A stretch of DNA of 64,000 nt. It comes from Xanthostigma xanthostigma (Eukaryota > Arthropoda > Insecta > Raphidioptera > Raphidiidae). Positions within the stretch are counted from its first letter, which is position 1. Every line of letters begins with the position of its first letter. The DNA is taken from NCBI GenBank assembly GCA_963575645.1, contig OY754465.1, positions 43,426,401 through 43,490,400 of the forward strand, in the 5' to 3' direction. The translations under genes were made by a program, and so were the position numbers. The notes beneath the pieces were generated by a model. The model did not search any database and was not told the DNA's origin. It saw nothing but the letters and a program-made list of their open reading frames with translations. Below, one piece after another: positions 33,001-48,000 of the stretch.

Positions 33001-36000
33001 AATTCCGGCCTTTTGTTTGTGTAGATTAGTGACTTACTTGTATACAGCGTATGTGTGATATTCATTTAAAAATTGAATTCGGTCGACTAATTCAGCACAG
33101 CGTGGACTCTTTTCAATCGATTGGACAAATAAAAATATATAAGAATCTAATGAGAATTGGTACATCGGATCGATGCGACCCATGTCATTCAAAACAAAGA
33201 ACAGAATCGATGCTCTCTTCGCACTAGGTCTGTACCCCTGAAAATGAAGACGAAAATAATTATGCCCCAGTTGGATCATTTACAAGTATTACGATCAGCG
33301 GTAGAGATGCAATTGCATTGATATTACTGATACCTATTACTAAAAATATAAAAAAATGAAAATTAGAAATAAAAAAAATATTTGTTAATGATACTTTGAT
33401 CAATTGATCGGTTAATCAGAAATGAGTTACAAATTTTCTTGGTTTCCGGACTTGTAGGCCGTGGTCTATTGTCATATTTACCTATCGTTACGTCTACACC
33501 TGCGGTAGACATTATCAAAGGCGATGTGTCGGCTCACAGATAAATATTCTGTTCTCTATTCTTGAATGTTCAGCGTGTTTGTGTTCTCTGCTTGGTCCTA
33601 GTTCGTTCTTCCGTGGTTGGCCGTCAGGTAAAAATACAAGCCCGGAAACCAAGAAGATTTGGAGCAATGCCGGCAGTAAAAGTCCACATACTTGGAGAAA
33701 TTAGTTCGTTTTCGAACAGTACGGCAAGTGAAGGATCATAACTAGTGATGTGCCGGATCGTTAAAAATGCATATCCGCGGATACGGATCTGAAAACGGAT
33801 ATTTGGTTTCAAGATCCGTGGATACGGATACGGATCTTAACTTTTTAGAGTACGCGGCGGTAAATATTGCACATCGACCTTTGGAAAGTGACTCTCTGTT
33901 ATGGGAAAAAGTTATTGACTTCTTTAAGAGTTAACTCTCATAACAGATTGTCTCTTTCCAAAGATCGATGTGCAATATCATTATAAAGATTTTTTATTAG
34001 TACCTTTGAGTTATGGACTATTGGTATGGTACTCACTACGATAAATTTTTGCAATATAAAGGTGCCAAATACGATTTTAAGAAATAAAAAATAATCTGAA
34101 TGGAATTTAACAGGTTTTCATTATTACCTAATCACCTATATATATAAAATTTCATCTATTAATTGAAAATTAATAAGGTAAAAGATCCGTAAAAGATCCG
34201 CCATAAAACTAACGGATACGGATATGGATCTTTCTTCTCCCTCGGATATCCGCGGATACGGATACGGATATCCAGCACATCACTAATCATAACTACCTTG
34301 AAAAATCTTAAAATAAATACACGCTCAACTGACCTCCCTGGCGGAATCAATTTCAACTTCCGTAGTTGTAGACACCTTTAAACTTTCCTTGACCGAGATC
34401 GAGGTGGACTTGGAAGTTTGTAAGGTTGTTATGAGATTCACATCGTCGAGCAAGGAGCCGCTAGATTCGTACAAAAGTCGAAGTAGTTCGTCTTCCAGTT
34501 CAATCAGTGTACGTTTACCTAACGAATACAGCACCGTTAGCAGCGCTGGATTTACACTAGGGGCAGTAGGGGCTAGTGCTCAGGGCGGCAAATTTCCAGG
34601 GGCAGTAAAATTTGGAACGTGGGAAAGACATTTTTTTCGCGTTACTGAAAATTCTTGGAAAAGTGTGACCATGTTGAAAACATTCATAAAAACATTTTTT
34701 TTCAGTTTAACGCGTTTGCCTCTGAAAATATCTCGCAATTGATGAGCAATCGTTTTGTTTGTCAATTTATGATTTTTATAACAAAAGAGAACGGCTCTTT
34801 CTCTAATTATCTCATTTATAATAAAAAGATTTTTGACTATAAATAAATCATTTTATTTATTAGAAAATTGTATATCGAACCTTTACCCCTTTATGTAGGA
34901 TTTTGGTAATGGGCCCATGAACGGCACTTAGGGTAAATCCGGCCCTGACCGTTAGCGTTAATGATAAATTATTATGTGATGCAAAATACCTGTAGCTATG
35001 GTCATGACTAGATTGTCTTTTTGTTCTTCGAGTTGTGGTTTTTCTTTACGAACAACAATTCCTAGTAGCTGAGCCTCAAGACCTGTTTCTTTAACAGCAA
35101 AATTGACGAGGGTTGTTTTAGTTGAAACTTCGGGAGCATAATGCGGATTGCCTAATTTGGTCGTTATGAAGAATCTGAAATTCTCGTTATAGTCAATTTC
35201 TTTATCGTTAAGTTTCATTATCAATCGATTCCCTTGTTTGACAACCGCCTTGGTTAAAATGGGTCCAAGAGATGGATCCAAAACCTCCATGACATTCTGC
35301 AGCAGGACCGATTTTCCTAAACGAACTGCTTGCTCCAAATGTTTCATATAATCAGACATTCCAAAGTCAATGACCTAGCAAATAAGTCAAATATGTCAAT
35401 AATTCAAAATGTTCACAGAAGACGACGAGAAATAAATATATGTGACTGATATTTTTCAAATCTATAGATAGATTTTTGAAGTAAAACTTCTTTTAGCGCA
35501 GTAGGATAAAATCGATTCATCTGATTGAAAGTGTAACGAAACGAAATGCACGTTTAACATTTCAATAAAAAAAAGTTTTTTAAAATCGGTTAAGGTGTTT
35601 GGGCTGTACGCTGGATACAAAAAGCGTGACTCACAGATTCACAGACAAAGCGAGTACATATAGGCGCTTCCAGCTAAAGCTTGGGTCATGCCTAAAAAGG
35701 TAATTTTGCGAAGCTATAGTAGTATTAGCAAAGTTACCAATAGTGCACACTTATCTTCAGATAGAAGAAAAATTCGATTTTATGGTATTTATATAAAATA
35801 TTTTTAATAATATCTTTACTATCAATCCTCTTTTGCTTTCCATGTTTTTAATCCATTTCATGGCCTGACATTGAGGATCAATCACCAGTGGCCATCTTGT
35901 GCCTCGAACAACAATAATTCCATTTTCAGTACTAAATGCATCCGACGGCAATCCTTGAATGTTCCATTCCCGTATAGTTGTAGGATCGCTCAAGAAATTG

Positions 36001-36044
36001 CTGATGTCGAATTTGGGGGAACATGGAACCTCTAGTTCTATTAC
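24052..36044 (-). CDS. DNAH2: DNAH2 module 4: AAA5, AAA6 and C-terminal domain
   Basis: Exons 36044-35820, 35374-34990, 34518-34334, 33237-33038, 32708-32395, 31855-31549, 29556-29340, 29194-29003, 28552-28368, 27868-27646, 27204-26937, 25929-25775, 25161-24912 and 24206-24052. AAA5 shows [18 protein letters not shown] and [16 protein letters not shown]6 shows [28 protein letters not shown] and [13 protein letters not shown]. The C-terminal domain has [50 protein letters not shown] and the final [23 protein letters not shown]. Exon phases alternate normally and no stop or frameshift interrupts the frame. One weak donor (GTCTCA after 32395) is accepted because the joined codon and protein match the family. 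Confidence 0.93.
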
Positions 36045-39000
36045 CTATCGCGAAAAACGTTTTCCATCAGTAGCTAAATTATTAATTTAAAATAGGCATC
36101 TTCAGAATAGTACCTCCTTGCGCCACCCGTCTATGAGTGTGTCTCTATATTGTGATACAAATGGTCCCAGATAAGAAACAAAAGCTGTGGCGACCAAACA
36201 GTCACCCGGTAAAAGCGAAAATTCGTTGTCTAAAATTTGCACAGTTTGCTCCCAGCGAGTTTTCTCTCCTGATAATCCATCTACAAGAATAGCTGCTCTT
36301 TCCAACTGTAGACGTAATATCTCGGCCTGGAAAACACAACGCGTACTTTAAAAATAGATCACCACGATTTTTACCCGATCTCCCCAAAGGAAGAGTAATG
36401 TTTTCGAGTGTATGTATGTATGTCTATTTCTTCGACACGCTCTGTAGTCTAAAGGGCTTGATGAATTTTAATGCGTATGGGGTGTCGTTAGCTTCGTCTT
36501 TAATGTGGAAGTAGCATAGGGTATAATATATAAATATGGCGGAGTTGAAAGCGGTGTGTCGAAGGCGGGGTTGAATAGATGATGAAGTCAAGCGTGCTTT
36601 AGTTGACAAAGTTAAACGCGCTTTAGATGACGAAGTTGAACGCGCCGTAAATCGCGAAGTTAAACGCGCTTTAGATGACAAAGTTGAATGCGCTTTATAG
36701 ATGACGAAGTCGAATGCGCCGTAGATGATCGCACTTTAAAAAAAATTTCACCTTCTTGTTGAGTTCTTCTTTCTGTCTGAGCTTCTCTTGATAATCTGAT
36801 TCTAGTTTTGCCAACATTTCATTTAATTCTCTAAGTACCCTTTGAGCTTCAGCTAACATCGCTTGCTTCTCTTGCAATGAAGCCATTGCTTCATCGTATT
36901 TTGCTTTCTTTGGAGCGACGTATCTAAATCATTAAAAAATTGAATAGTAATTGCGTAATTTACCATACCGAGTTTATTATTCACTTTTGTGAAATGTTTT
37001 CACGGCCTTCTAACCTAAACTTATAGTCAGAGTGCCAATCGGCAAAAACCTTTTAAAATGGCTGACACCTCAAATATGTCAAACATATTCGAGGTGTCAG
37101 ACATTTTAAATGGTTCATGTTATTTGTCAGAGAACATTATTTTAGCGTTTTGGTTGAAGTTTTTAAGCTATCCAATCAAAAAAACAAACAGTACTATCTA
37201 TACATTTTTACATGTCGTCAAAACGACATCTTTCGGAAAATTTAGAGGGAAAACGCCCCAAAATCAAGAAAAGTCATAGAGGAAATAAGTGTCAGATTAG
37301 GCCTAATGAAGCCATATACAAAGTTTGGGGAAAGTATGTGTGAATAAAATTTTTGCCGATGGGCACTCTGACTATTATAAGTGCTTATAAAAAATGAAAT
37401 TGATATTCAGATCTGTTTTGCAAACGATATCCACGCTGATTACCAAGTAATTAGCAATATAAGCACTCTTCGTAATCACTTTTGTTAATAACTTCCTTGC
37501 CATTATTCAAATTGTTCCATTAGATTGCATAAATACATTTGCTATTGTAGTTCACCCCAAAAAATTAAAGATTTCATGCCTGATGAAAAATTTTATTCCA
37601 TATAATCGCTTTATGCTTGCAAAAAAACAGTTTTTAAAATTTTTCGACCTTTTTGGTAAAAAAATGTAAAACTCGGGCTACATAATGTACATGAAAATTG
37701 GTTTAGGCGTTTCGGCTACACGTGAGAATCAAAATAATGTTGACATAATTCACTCAGTGGCACAGTGACCCATTTATGTCATTGTACCTTTAGTGGGTCA
37801 AGTTCAATACATACTTCAGAGAAAGAAAAATATAGGTCAAACAGTCAATGTTAAATTCTTAGTTTAGCTATTTGTCAGCCGATAGCGCTACATTACATTA
37901 TCATGGCGACTGACGTTATCATACACTCTAGTAGTTCATGGCGGTTCGTTCTTGTAAAAGAAAAGTTAAGTGTCAATTGTATATTAAATTTTGGTTTTGT
38001 TCATCAAATGAAATAGTGTTGTGTAGTTTTGATAGCAAGTGTACTTTTAAGTGGCATGGCGAATGTTGCTGATATTTGTTCGGTAAGTCGGAAGTCATTG
38101 TATAATTATTTAAAAATAATCATGGCCAGTATTGTTCATTGCGCGCCAAATTTATGCATTCTTAAAGAAAATAGCTTTTTTAAGGAAAATAATGTTTGCT
38201 TTTGGTTTTTACCACGATTTTAGACATTTCAAACACGAAATACTTATACTAATGTTACACACATTACGCTATTAATCAATTTATACAAAAATTTCTGTCA
38301 ACATAACCTCACTTTTTGATTCAGCCATTCTGTGCCACAAAAAGATGTTTAAACAAACTAATGGAAGAATTGAAGATTTAAAATCTTAAAAAATAGAAAT
38401 TCATTGCATTTTGTACATGAAAATTCAATATATGAGCCATAAATTGATATTTTCGTTAATAATTTGTGCAAAAAAGGAAATAACGAAATTGATTATACCT
38501 GTATACTTTGGCATATTTTTCGATGGCAATACACCACATGCAGAGTGACTTGGCAGCCAACGATACGATGCCCACTTTGTCAGGCTTAAATTCGCTATTT
38601 GATGTATACGTTGCTATTTTTTTAAGTACTTTATCAGGAATATTATCTTTATCAAATTTTCTTAAATTATCCAAAAAATTATTATCGCCAAGCTGTCGTT
38701 TTGCTTCTGCCCAACTGGGCTCCAACTGAAATACGAAAACGCACTACAATAATATTTATTTCTTACGATTTTTTTTAGGCTGCCGCCTATCTAATATCAG
38801 GGTATCAATTCGTATTTTTAGTTTATTTTTGTTTTCAATTATTTTAAAATACAATTGATATTTTCACCAGTTCTTACATTAGAATCTGGGAGTTGAAAGA
38901 TAATAAATGTGATAGCACTCTGGTTTCCGACCATCTCGGCTATCGTCAGGTCGTTGATCGTTGATGGATAAAACAAAATTGTGCGTTTTTGATAAAAAAT

Positions 39001-42000
39001 TAGTCTATTTAAGATTACCAATTTTCTGAGAAATAATTGTCGACGGTAGAAAGGCACGCTCTTACCTGTTTTAATATCATGACGGCTTCCATGACCATTT
39101 CGACTTTTTGTGGGGGTCGACCATAAGATCTGACTTCTGTTATGTCTTTCTTATTGAGCGAGTCGAGTGCTTGGATAGCCGCATCGAGTGCCGGCATTGC
39201 CACAGCCAAATCCGCTTCGGCGGCACTGGCTAACTTTTTGCAAGCTACTTCCTCCTCACCAATTTTCACGCTACGTATTGCGACAGATTTCTGAAAAGTG
39301 AATTTTCAATATGCAATTAAAAGGATAATTATCCAAAATATTTCTGATTAGAATTTTTAGATAAATAGAAAATGAAAATTTTTGGTATAATTTCTTAAAG
39401 AAACAAAGGTACCTTTTGTTCATCCGCTTCCTTTGTTTGGTTGGTAATGACGACCATCACCTCATCACATTCTTGTTGAAATTCGTTAATTTTAATTTGA
39501 GCTTCTTCCAGTTCAATCGACATTATTTCAACTTTCGCTTGTGTTTCATCAATTTTCGATAAGCCGTTACGTAATTTGTTTGCCGCTAAGGCCTTTTCGT
39601 TTCTTTTTTGGTCTAACATGCTAAAAAATCAACAGCGTTTTAGAATGTTTTTGAGAATTTGGAATTGGATTAAATAAAAAATTTGTATCTAACCGGATGT
39701 ATCCGGCTACCAATTCAAGATAGTTTGTAGGAGTAACATAATTGTGGCGTTTCATTTCCGCTTCCATCCGACGTGAACATTCGCAGACTGAACTGTGCAC
39801 ATCAGAAAATATGATCGCCACAGCCTCCCTCAATCGATCTTGAGTGGATACTAATACAGAATCTTTGCGTTTCACCTATGCATTTGAAGTGAAAAGAAAG
39901 CCAACATTAATTGCGGAGTTCAGAACAACCCAGAGAAAAACAAAGTGAAGAATGTGTGTAGTGGAAAGAACTATTTGTCCTTAGAGAAATATCATTGTAG
40001 AAGTAATTCCATGTTCACATCCTATTGAAACCATACTTTTAATAGCCCAGTCAGTATGGGTTTGAGGTTGGAGGTCACATGACATAAGCGGCCGTTTGGG
40101 GTTTAATGAAGATGGTAATTCTTGAGTGTTCTGACAAGTCACCGGTAAAATCGAACATCAGCGTTTGAGAATAGAATAGAAGAATATAAATATCTTTATT
40201 TAAAATTCCAATGGAATGTTATAGCGTCAAGTAGGTACATTAAAATTACACAAAGAAAATTTGAATAAAAAGATTTATATTAATATTTAAAATCGTTAAC
40301 TGAGTATAAACAACATGATTGCAATCTTTTCTTTAATTTAGATTTAAATTTAGAATATGGCATTGTAGTTAAATGTGCCGGTAGTGTGTTGTGTATTCGT
40401 AGCGCCGCACACTCAGGACTATTGAAAAGTAGTGATAAATTACACTTAGGTAAAATGATTTTCTTATTGTGACGTGTTTGATAATTATGTTTAGTACAAG
40501 AAAGAAAAAATCTGTTTTTATGTTTTTGTATATAGCACAAAGAAAAATATATGTGCATTGAAGGAACAGTTAAGATGTGATGTTTCACAAAATACTCCTT
40601 ACAACTATCTCGAAAGCCAAGATTAAAAATAGTTCTAATGGCTTTTTTCTGCAGCAAAAAAATTCTATTGATCGCGGAGGAGCTACAGCCCCAAAACATG
40701 ATTCCATATTTGACGTGTTGGAAGATGCATAATAAGTAGTCAGGTCTGAATTAAGATCATAGCAACTATGATGTATTTTTCGTAGCGCAAATAAAGATCT
40801 TGCTAGCTTAGAACTTAAATTGGAAATGTGTTCAGTCCAGTTTAGGGTATCGGATTCCTATTGGTGCTACATAACGGCGTTTTAAAGTACAAAAATGTCC
40901 TGTCTTTTATGTTTTCTTCGCTTTGAATGAGTCCTTCTTCAAATTAAAAACGGCCGCTCACATCTTGTTACTTCCGATCTCAAACTATATATACAGATCG
41001 GGGGTCATAAATAGATTTTGAAAACAGATTTTATCGATCTAAATGTTATGATTTGTATATCATGTTTATTATTTATTTTAATATCATAGTACAAACCAAC
41101 ACTTCACCAGTAATAGTTGCCACAAAATTGACATTGGCAAGATATTTGTTGGCAACTTCCAACAGTGCATTTTTCGGCCATTCGAGGAACCAATCAATGG
41201 TTGTGCAATTGATAAGCGCTGGATATTGACGCAGTCTGTTGCGGAATGCGTCTCCAATAGGGCTCATGCAAAGAACTACATGCAAATTTCCCCGGACCCT
41301 TTCGATCAAAAATGCATACAATGCCTCTGATGTTGGCATTATGTTTGCTTTCGCTGCTGCGTCTTGCAAATTGTTTTTTATCTAAAATGTTTAGATCTAT
41401 AATAGTCTTTGATTTACACTTCGCGGTACTTTTCGGTTAAAATTAGGGATTCGCACAAGATGATTCTTGAAAATTTGAGATCGAGAAAGCAACACACACT
41501 ATATTAAATATTATATACGGCAACGGAAGCGTCATCTATTGAATACAGAATCATACGTTTAAAGCAACACACGCTATACTAAATATTTTACGGCAGTGGA
41601 AGCGCCATCAGTTGAACGTAACAGCAACACACGCAAACCATACTGAGCCACTGCAATGTGTGACTGGGTACAGCTAGTAATAGATAAATAAACAAGTAAG
41701 AGACTGATGGGATGGAACATTATTTATGAAAGTGTAGTTTTTACTATTATAGGTCATTAATTTGTTTTTTCAACGACATTAGACTGGTCCTGCATATACA
41801 AAGATCGTAATTATTATATGATCACAATCTGACGTCATAGATTTTCTGACAATGGGCTATGCAACTCAGAATTAATGTGTCTTAAGTTCAAAGATTGAAT
41901 CGTAGTTTACTGTATAAGTACCTCTTCAAATTCATCAGGTTTATATAGATTAGCAACCTCGCCACTGCTCAGCATATTGTTGACAATTTCCAGAAAACTT

Positions 42001-45000
42001 TCGTCGGTGACCTGAGTGTCGTTAAACAAAAACGTTGTGGCTTTTCGTTCGACTCCAGTCATTTTGTACAGTACTTTCAGATCCTCTTTGAATTCGGCAA
42101 CTCGGTAGTTCTTACTAACTTCCACTTGAAATGTAATGTATTCACACATATAAGCCGATATTCGAGATAACGACTGCCTACCACTTCCACCTGTGGACAA
42201 TAACGGCAAATGACGCCTGCAATGATCTAAACTGTCTATCTTATAATGGTAATAAAAAAAAAGAAATTTCCGTTGGTGTTGGGTTTGGCGGAAATTTTAT
42301 TTTAATTCAAGCGTAACCAAGAAAAAATGTCCTGTATTTTAGGTTTAATTATCGATTGGCGATATTGGTATAGTGTATTAAGTTGACCCAACCTTTTTCG
42401 AGTGTTGCTTGCACATAATATGTCTTATTCGCCATGGGAACTGATTCTAATGCTTTCTGATGCGAGAAAATAAAAGCTGTGTATATTAAATTTCCTGTAA
42501 CATATTGTGTGTTTATTGTGATGAGTGAAGTAAAGAAAAAAAGTTTATTAAACTATATGATGTGCCACAATGTAAAAAAGACAGTGCGATTCATCCAGCT
42601 TTCAAAAATTTCCCAGTCATAAGAAACTAAACAGAAAATGGTTAAGAGCATTAAAGACGCAATCTGTTACTTCAAGAATACGAATCTGTCATCAACACTT
42701 TAAAAATCCAATTTTTTTCCCATCAGTACCTATTTATTTTTATAGAAGTTTTTACCTTTCTATATATACAATATTTTGTTTTATATTTCTATTATTTATA
42801 TTTATTCGGAGTACATTGAAAAAAAGATTATTCCCTCTCAAAATTTACCAGTGACATTACTCAGTCATCAGTGTAAACAACAGGAATGATAAGTTAATTT
42901 GATGTGCGTGTTGTACTTGAAATGATGATTGACACAGTGCAGCTGTTTGTATGCATTCCATACATTTGTTTCTTTCAAACCATCCACAAAGTGGTTCGCT
43001 TTAAAAACCTGTTCTCCTTCTACTAGAGGTCCTTTAGAATTACCCAATTACTTAATAATATCAGCAATATTTATTTCGAATTATTTATTATTCATTATAA
43101 ATAAATTGTGTCACATTTGCCTTAAAATTAACTACATGTAGACAGCTTTTATTATCTACCACCAGAGAGCGCTAGAATCAGTTCCCATGGCGAATTAACG
43201 TTGACGACCTCAGATGTTGAGCGTCTATAAACTACAGTCTTCTTCAAGTACATGTTCACCTCGAAAGCATCGTCTTTCTTTCTTGGTGTTCCGAGCAGAC
43301 TATTGCATGCCAGCGTGTGTTAATGCGGTGGAAGTACGGGTGCCATGTGGTGGAGGTACGGGTCAGCTTAGCACCACCACAAAGTCGGATAATAAGCCAA
43401 TAATAGTATGAAATTTAAGGGCTATTAAAGGGTTCATTTAATGTCCCTAGTTCAAATTTAGAGCTTTTGCTCTTTTCGTCAAAATCCTTACTTTTCTTTA
43501 ATACGGTGGAAGTGCGGGTCACGTATGGTGGAGGTGCGGGTCACACATGGTGAAAGTAAAAACGAAACATTAGAAATATAATATTTTCACAAATGGGCTA
43601 TAGCTTTTTCATGGGCTATCTAACTGAATAGAAAAAAAATGAAAAATTTGGATGTGGATATCCTACAAAAGCAATCTTTTCAAGATCTTATTTTTTCACC
43701 TCAAATATAGGTACAATTTCGAAAAAATAACTTGTTTCCAGATTTGTCTAGTCAGTTAATTTTATATTCACTTTCCCTGTCACTTGTCAGAGCATTTCGT
43801 GTCAGGTGTTAAAATCAATGCTGGATTTAGAGGTCTGGAGGCTTCGGTGCAACAAAGGAGTAGAGGCCCCCTGGCCTCAAATTATTTTCCAAATAAAATG
43901 TACAATTTTTTCAATCGAGTTTTCCAATAAGTAATTTATTGTGAAACCAGGTATAGAGCTTTTATTACTTAACAAACATATAAATATAATCGGAAATAAG
44001 AATTATCTGAAATTAAATTTTAGCGTTAACGAAGGTAAACGGTAAAACGCGGAAAAAATATCAAAGGAAAAGTTGTTTACTAGTGTTTACTAATCTGAAT
44101 TTGAATTTTTTTCCGAAGTCTCTATTGTGGGGGCTCCTCTTTTGTGGAGGTCCCGGATCTGTAGCCCCGGTTGCCCTCCCCTAAATCCGGTCCTGGTTAA
44201 AATTTTATGACTAAAAGCACTATCTCGGAAAATTTTCATTTCTAGGCTAGTTGTCAAAAAAAGATGGAAATTATAAGTCGACAATTCATAATAACTGTAA
44301 TATTTTTGTAATAAAACCTGTTACACTTTAATATTTCTTATTAATTATGTTCCGTAAAATTTTTGATTTTTTAATTTTTTAATCAATTTGAATGAACACA
44401 AAAATCACAACTTATTGATTTAAGATAAATGTTGATACGATGACGGCTGTGATCTTGATAAGGAAAAAAATAACGGGTGAAAAGCCAATTTAGAGTTATA
44501 GAATTTTTATTTTTATAGTATCGTAGACGTTCCGCTAACGTTTGTTAGCATCCTCAGGACCTAAGGATAATAGAAATATGCACAATATAAGTAAAATAAA
44601 TAGCAGAATACATGAACCGAAATAACAAAAGTACAAAAATCAATTCTTACCAACTAAGATATAAAAATTTAACTTTTAGTATTATTTTACATTTATACAT
44701 GTTTTATGAATTCTTCATTACAACAATATAGGTGTATAGATACAACAATAGGTGTAGTATATAGGACAGTCTTTCAACGTTTATTACAGTATTTTATGAA
44801 AAATATTTTATTCGGATGAGATTTATAGTATTATGTAACTGTTAGTAAATGATGTAATTGAACCACGAGGCAAAAATTGTAAGATAAATAGTATTAATCT
44901 AAAATAAGTTAAATGGGGAAATAAATTTTACGTCAAAAAACAATGAAATAAAAGCTAAATATTAATATTTCTTTTCAGTGACAATCAGAAGTCAATAAGT

Positions 45001-48000
45001 TGATAATAGATATGACTGAGATTAGCAATATCTGTTCTGAATTTTATAGAGTTAGTGTTATTTTTAATATAACACATTTCTAAGAATAACCGTTTACTGA
45101 GATTACTTTCCGTGTGTAAAATGGTGGTGTTTTCAAAATCAAACTGATGGTTGTTTGAGAGGCTGTGTTGCACTAATGACGTTAGCGAAACGTCGACGAT
45201 ACTATAAAAATAAAAATTCTATAACTCTAAATTGGCTTTTCACCCGTTATTTTTTTCCTTATTAAGATAAATGGCCTGCTACAAGTATAATAAATTAATA
45301 ACTAAGTATTTATCTAAATATTTGAAAAAAAAACAAGAAGGCTTTAATCAGGAGATCAAGTTCAAGTGTAGCGGCGGACCGATATCTGTCGCATGAACCA
45401 AAATGGCGTCACAGACGTTCATGGCTTACATGTGTGTAGTGTCTGGGAAGTCAAACAACTTTAGTAACTATGTCGAAAACAGGTGGAAAGAACCGAAGTT
45501 TTCGCAGAAAACGGTCCGTTTCGAAACACGGTAAGCATAGGAAGCTAGGTCTCCTGGTTACAACCTTCTTGAAAAAAAGAACTAAAGAAGTAAACTAACC
45601 GACTCCCACCAGCAGCATATTGCCACGCGGTTGCGAAATGACTCGAACGATACGGCAAATATGCACGATCGCGTCTCTGAACAAAACAATGTCAAGTGGA
45701 ACCACGCCTGGCGACACGTTGTATTCGTCCATCTGCAATTCGATATATCTACGCAACGCTGCTAAATCGGCCAATTCTTCGTATATGTAGTAAGGATTTA
45801 CGAAATGCCCGAAGATTGGACAACTTTTCGATGGACATAGGGCATGGAATGTCAAGTCGAAATATTTACCCAGCTGCTCATTGATTTGACTTACAAACCA
45901 ATCGCGGTCACTAGAAATGAACAGAACAGTGAAATTCTTCTTGGACTTGATGCTCTTATCCAGTTGAAACTAGACTTCAGGAATCGCAGTTAATACCGCA
46001 TACATTTAGTTTAGTTTTCAACTAGGTTAGGTATTAAGACGTAAGACAGACACGTTCTTTCCGATTTGCTGAAATATCTTTGAAAATAATCTTTAAATAC
46101 ATTAACAAAAAAAAGACATAAAAAACAGTCAAATGCGTTTTTAGGCCCGCACATGGTAGATTAGATTAGATAGAGGGTATGAGGCACGCCTCGTCAACAC
46201 CGCGACCTTATAGGCCCCACTCACGATCAAACTTTATGCCACAGTTCAGTGTTCAAACTTATAGTTCAGTGAAGCATGATAATGTGTGGGACAAATAAAC
46301 ACTGAAACCAACACTGAAGTCAGGCATGAACACATCAAATTCATCTTGATTTTTGAACGACTTTTAGTTCAGTGTTCAAGTAAACTGCTGTGTGTGTGGG
46401 TTTTTTTCAGTTCAGTTTTTGGAGTTCTGTGTTTTGTACAACCAGAAGCCAAAAATCTCAATGTTGCTGCAAGTCTTTATTGTGCAGAAAAAGATTTTCG
46501 CATATTTGTGTCCTGGTTTTAATAAATAGGGTAACTAATTCCAGTAAATAATTGTAAGTTAATTCATCCATTCGTAAATAATTATTCCAATCAAGCGGTT
46601 CAAGATGTAATTCATTAATCAAATAAACATGACTTCTTGAATCACGCATTTCTAACAAATTTTTCACCCATATTCTTCTTTTTTTTCTTATTTCCCTGTT
46701 CCCTGTTTTAAATACAATCCCATAGCTATGAACAGCCAATCCTCACCATTTAAATAACTCATTTAGTTCTTATTAATTATCTATAGTGTAATATTATAGT
46801 ATGTATAATATATTATTTTATATACCTATCTATACTCGACGAGTGTATGCCAACAACTGAACCAAACTGAACACAAAAATTTTTAAAAAATGAGCAGTTT
46901 GCATGAACTGTGTGTGGTACCAGTCAGTCTTTCGATTAATCGGGCAAACTTCACTGAACACTGAACTGTGGCATGAAGTTTGATCGTGAGTGGGGCCTAT
47001 TAGTAGATCTATTGTGTGGCTCTGACTTGTTTATTCCTAAGGCTTTTGAAAAAGCCCTGAATTGTTCTGAAATCTGTATCCCAAACTAGATCAGAAGTTG
47101 GGAATAAATTGTTGAGGTGACGGAGTTTTCGTATCATGACTGCTTCACATTTGCAAAGCAAATGCTCCGATGTTTCAGGAGCCTCCAAACAGAAGCGGCA
47201 TGACATGGTGTCCATTACACCAATTTTATTAAGGTGATACCTCAATGGGCAGTGACCTGTGAAGAGCCCGGAAATAATTCTGAGCTCAGTTTTTCTTAAG
47301 CGTAAAAGTTTTTCCGCTTTATCGTTATTAATTTTAATAAAGGTTTTCGCTTGGCGAAGACCTTGCGTATTGTTCCAGGACATGGAGTGTTGTTTCTTTT
47401 CCCATGAGGCAAGAGTAGTTTTAATATAGTATTTTGATGTGCCGAAATAAGGCTCCATTCCTATAAAGGGTGTTTTTGAACCCTTTTTAGCTAAACTATC
47501 GGCAACTTCATTGTCTTGATGGCCCTCGAATTCCGGGACTGCACATGGTAACACTGAATTTAGTTATTTCTAAATTGTTCATATATACCAATTTTGCTAC
47601 AGTGTTTGTTATAATTATCATTGAAAGTATCAATTAAAGGTTACATTCAAGAATTTTCTCAGACATTATGGATCAATAGTTCAGAAATTAGAGAGGGGAT
47701 GCTTTGATAACGACATTGAAAGCAAATATCTAGTGGCTGAAGGGTTGAAATCGAGATGTCCTTTTTGTTGGATTTTAGGGAACCTATATCTAAAGAGATC
47801 CTACTCAGTGGGGTAATAGTCCAAGAAACGGCTGCAGAAAATGTGTCATCATAAGGTGGACGAACGAAAAAATTAGAGATGATATTTAAGACCATAATTA
47901 AGAAAGATCGCTAAGGTTGCCTGCGAAAATCCTGCCGAAACAATGTTTTTTTAATTTGTTTATCAGTTAATAGACCATTGAAGTTAGCTTTTGACAAGGA

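Noticed and set aside
36424-36681. Frame with repeated SSKARLTS peptide
   Set aside because: A by-product of the intronic minisatellite; no start context, domain or splice support.
45911-45990. Upstream extension of dynein exon 13 (open frame continues past the acceptor)
   Set aside because: The family alignment and phase join at the acceptor ending at 45911; the extension has no dynein similarity.
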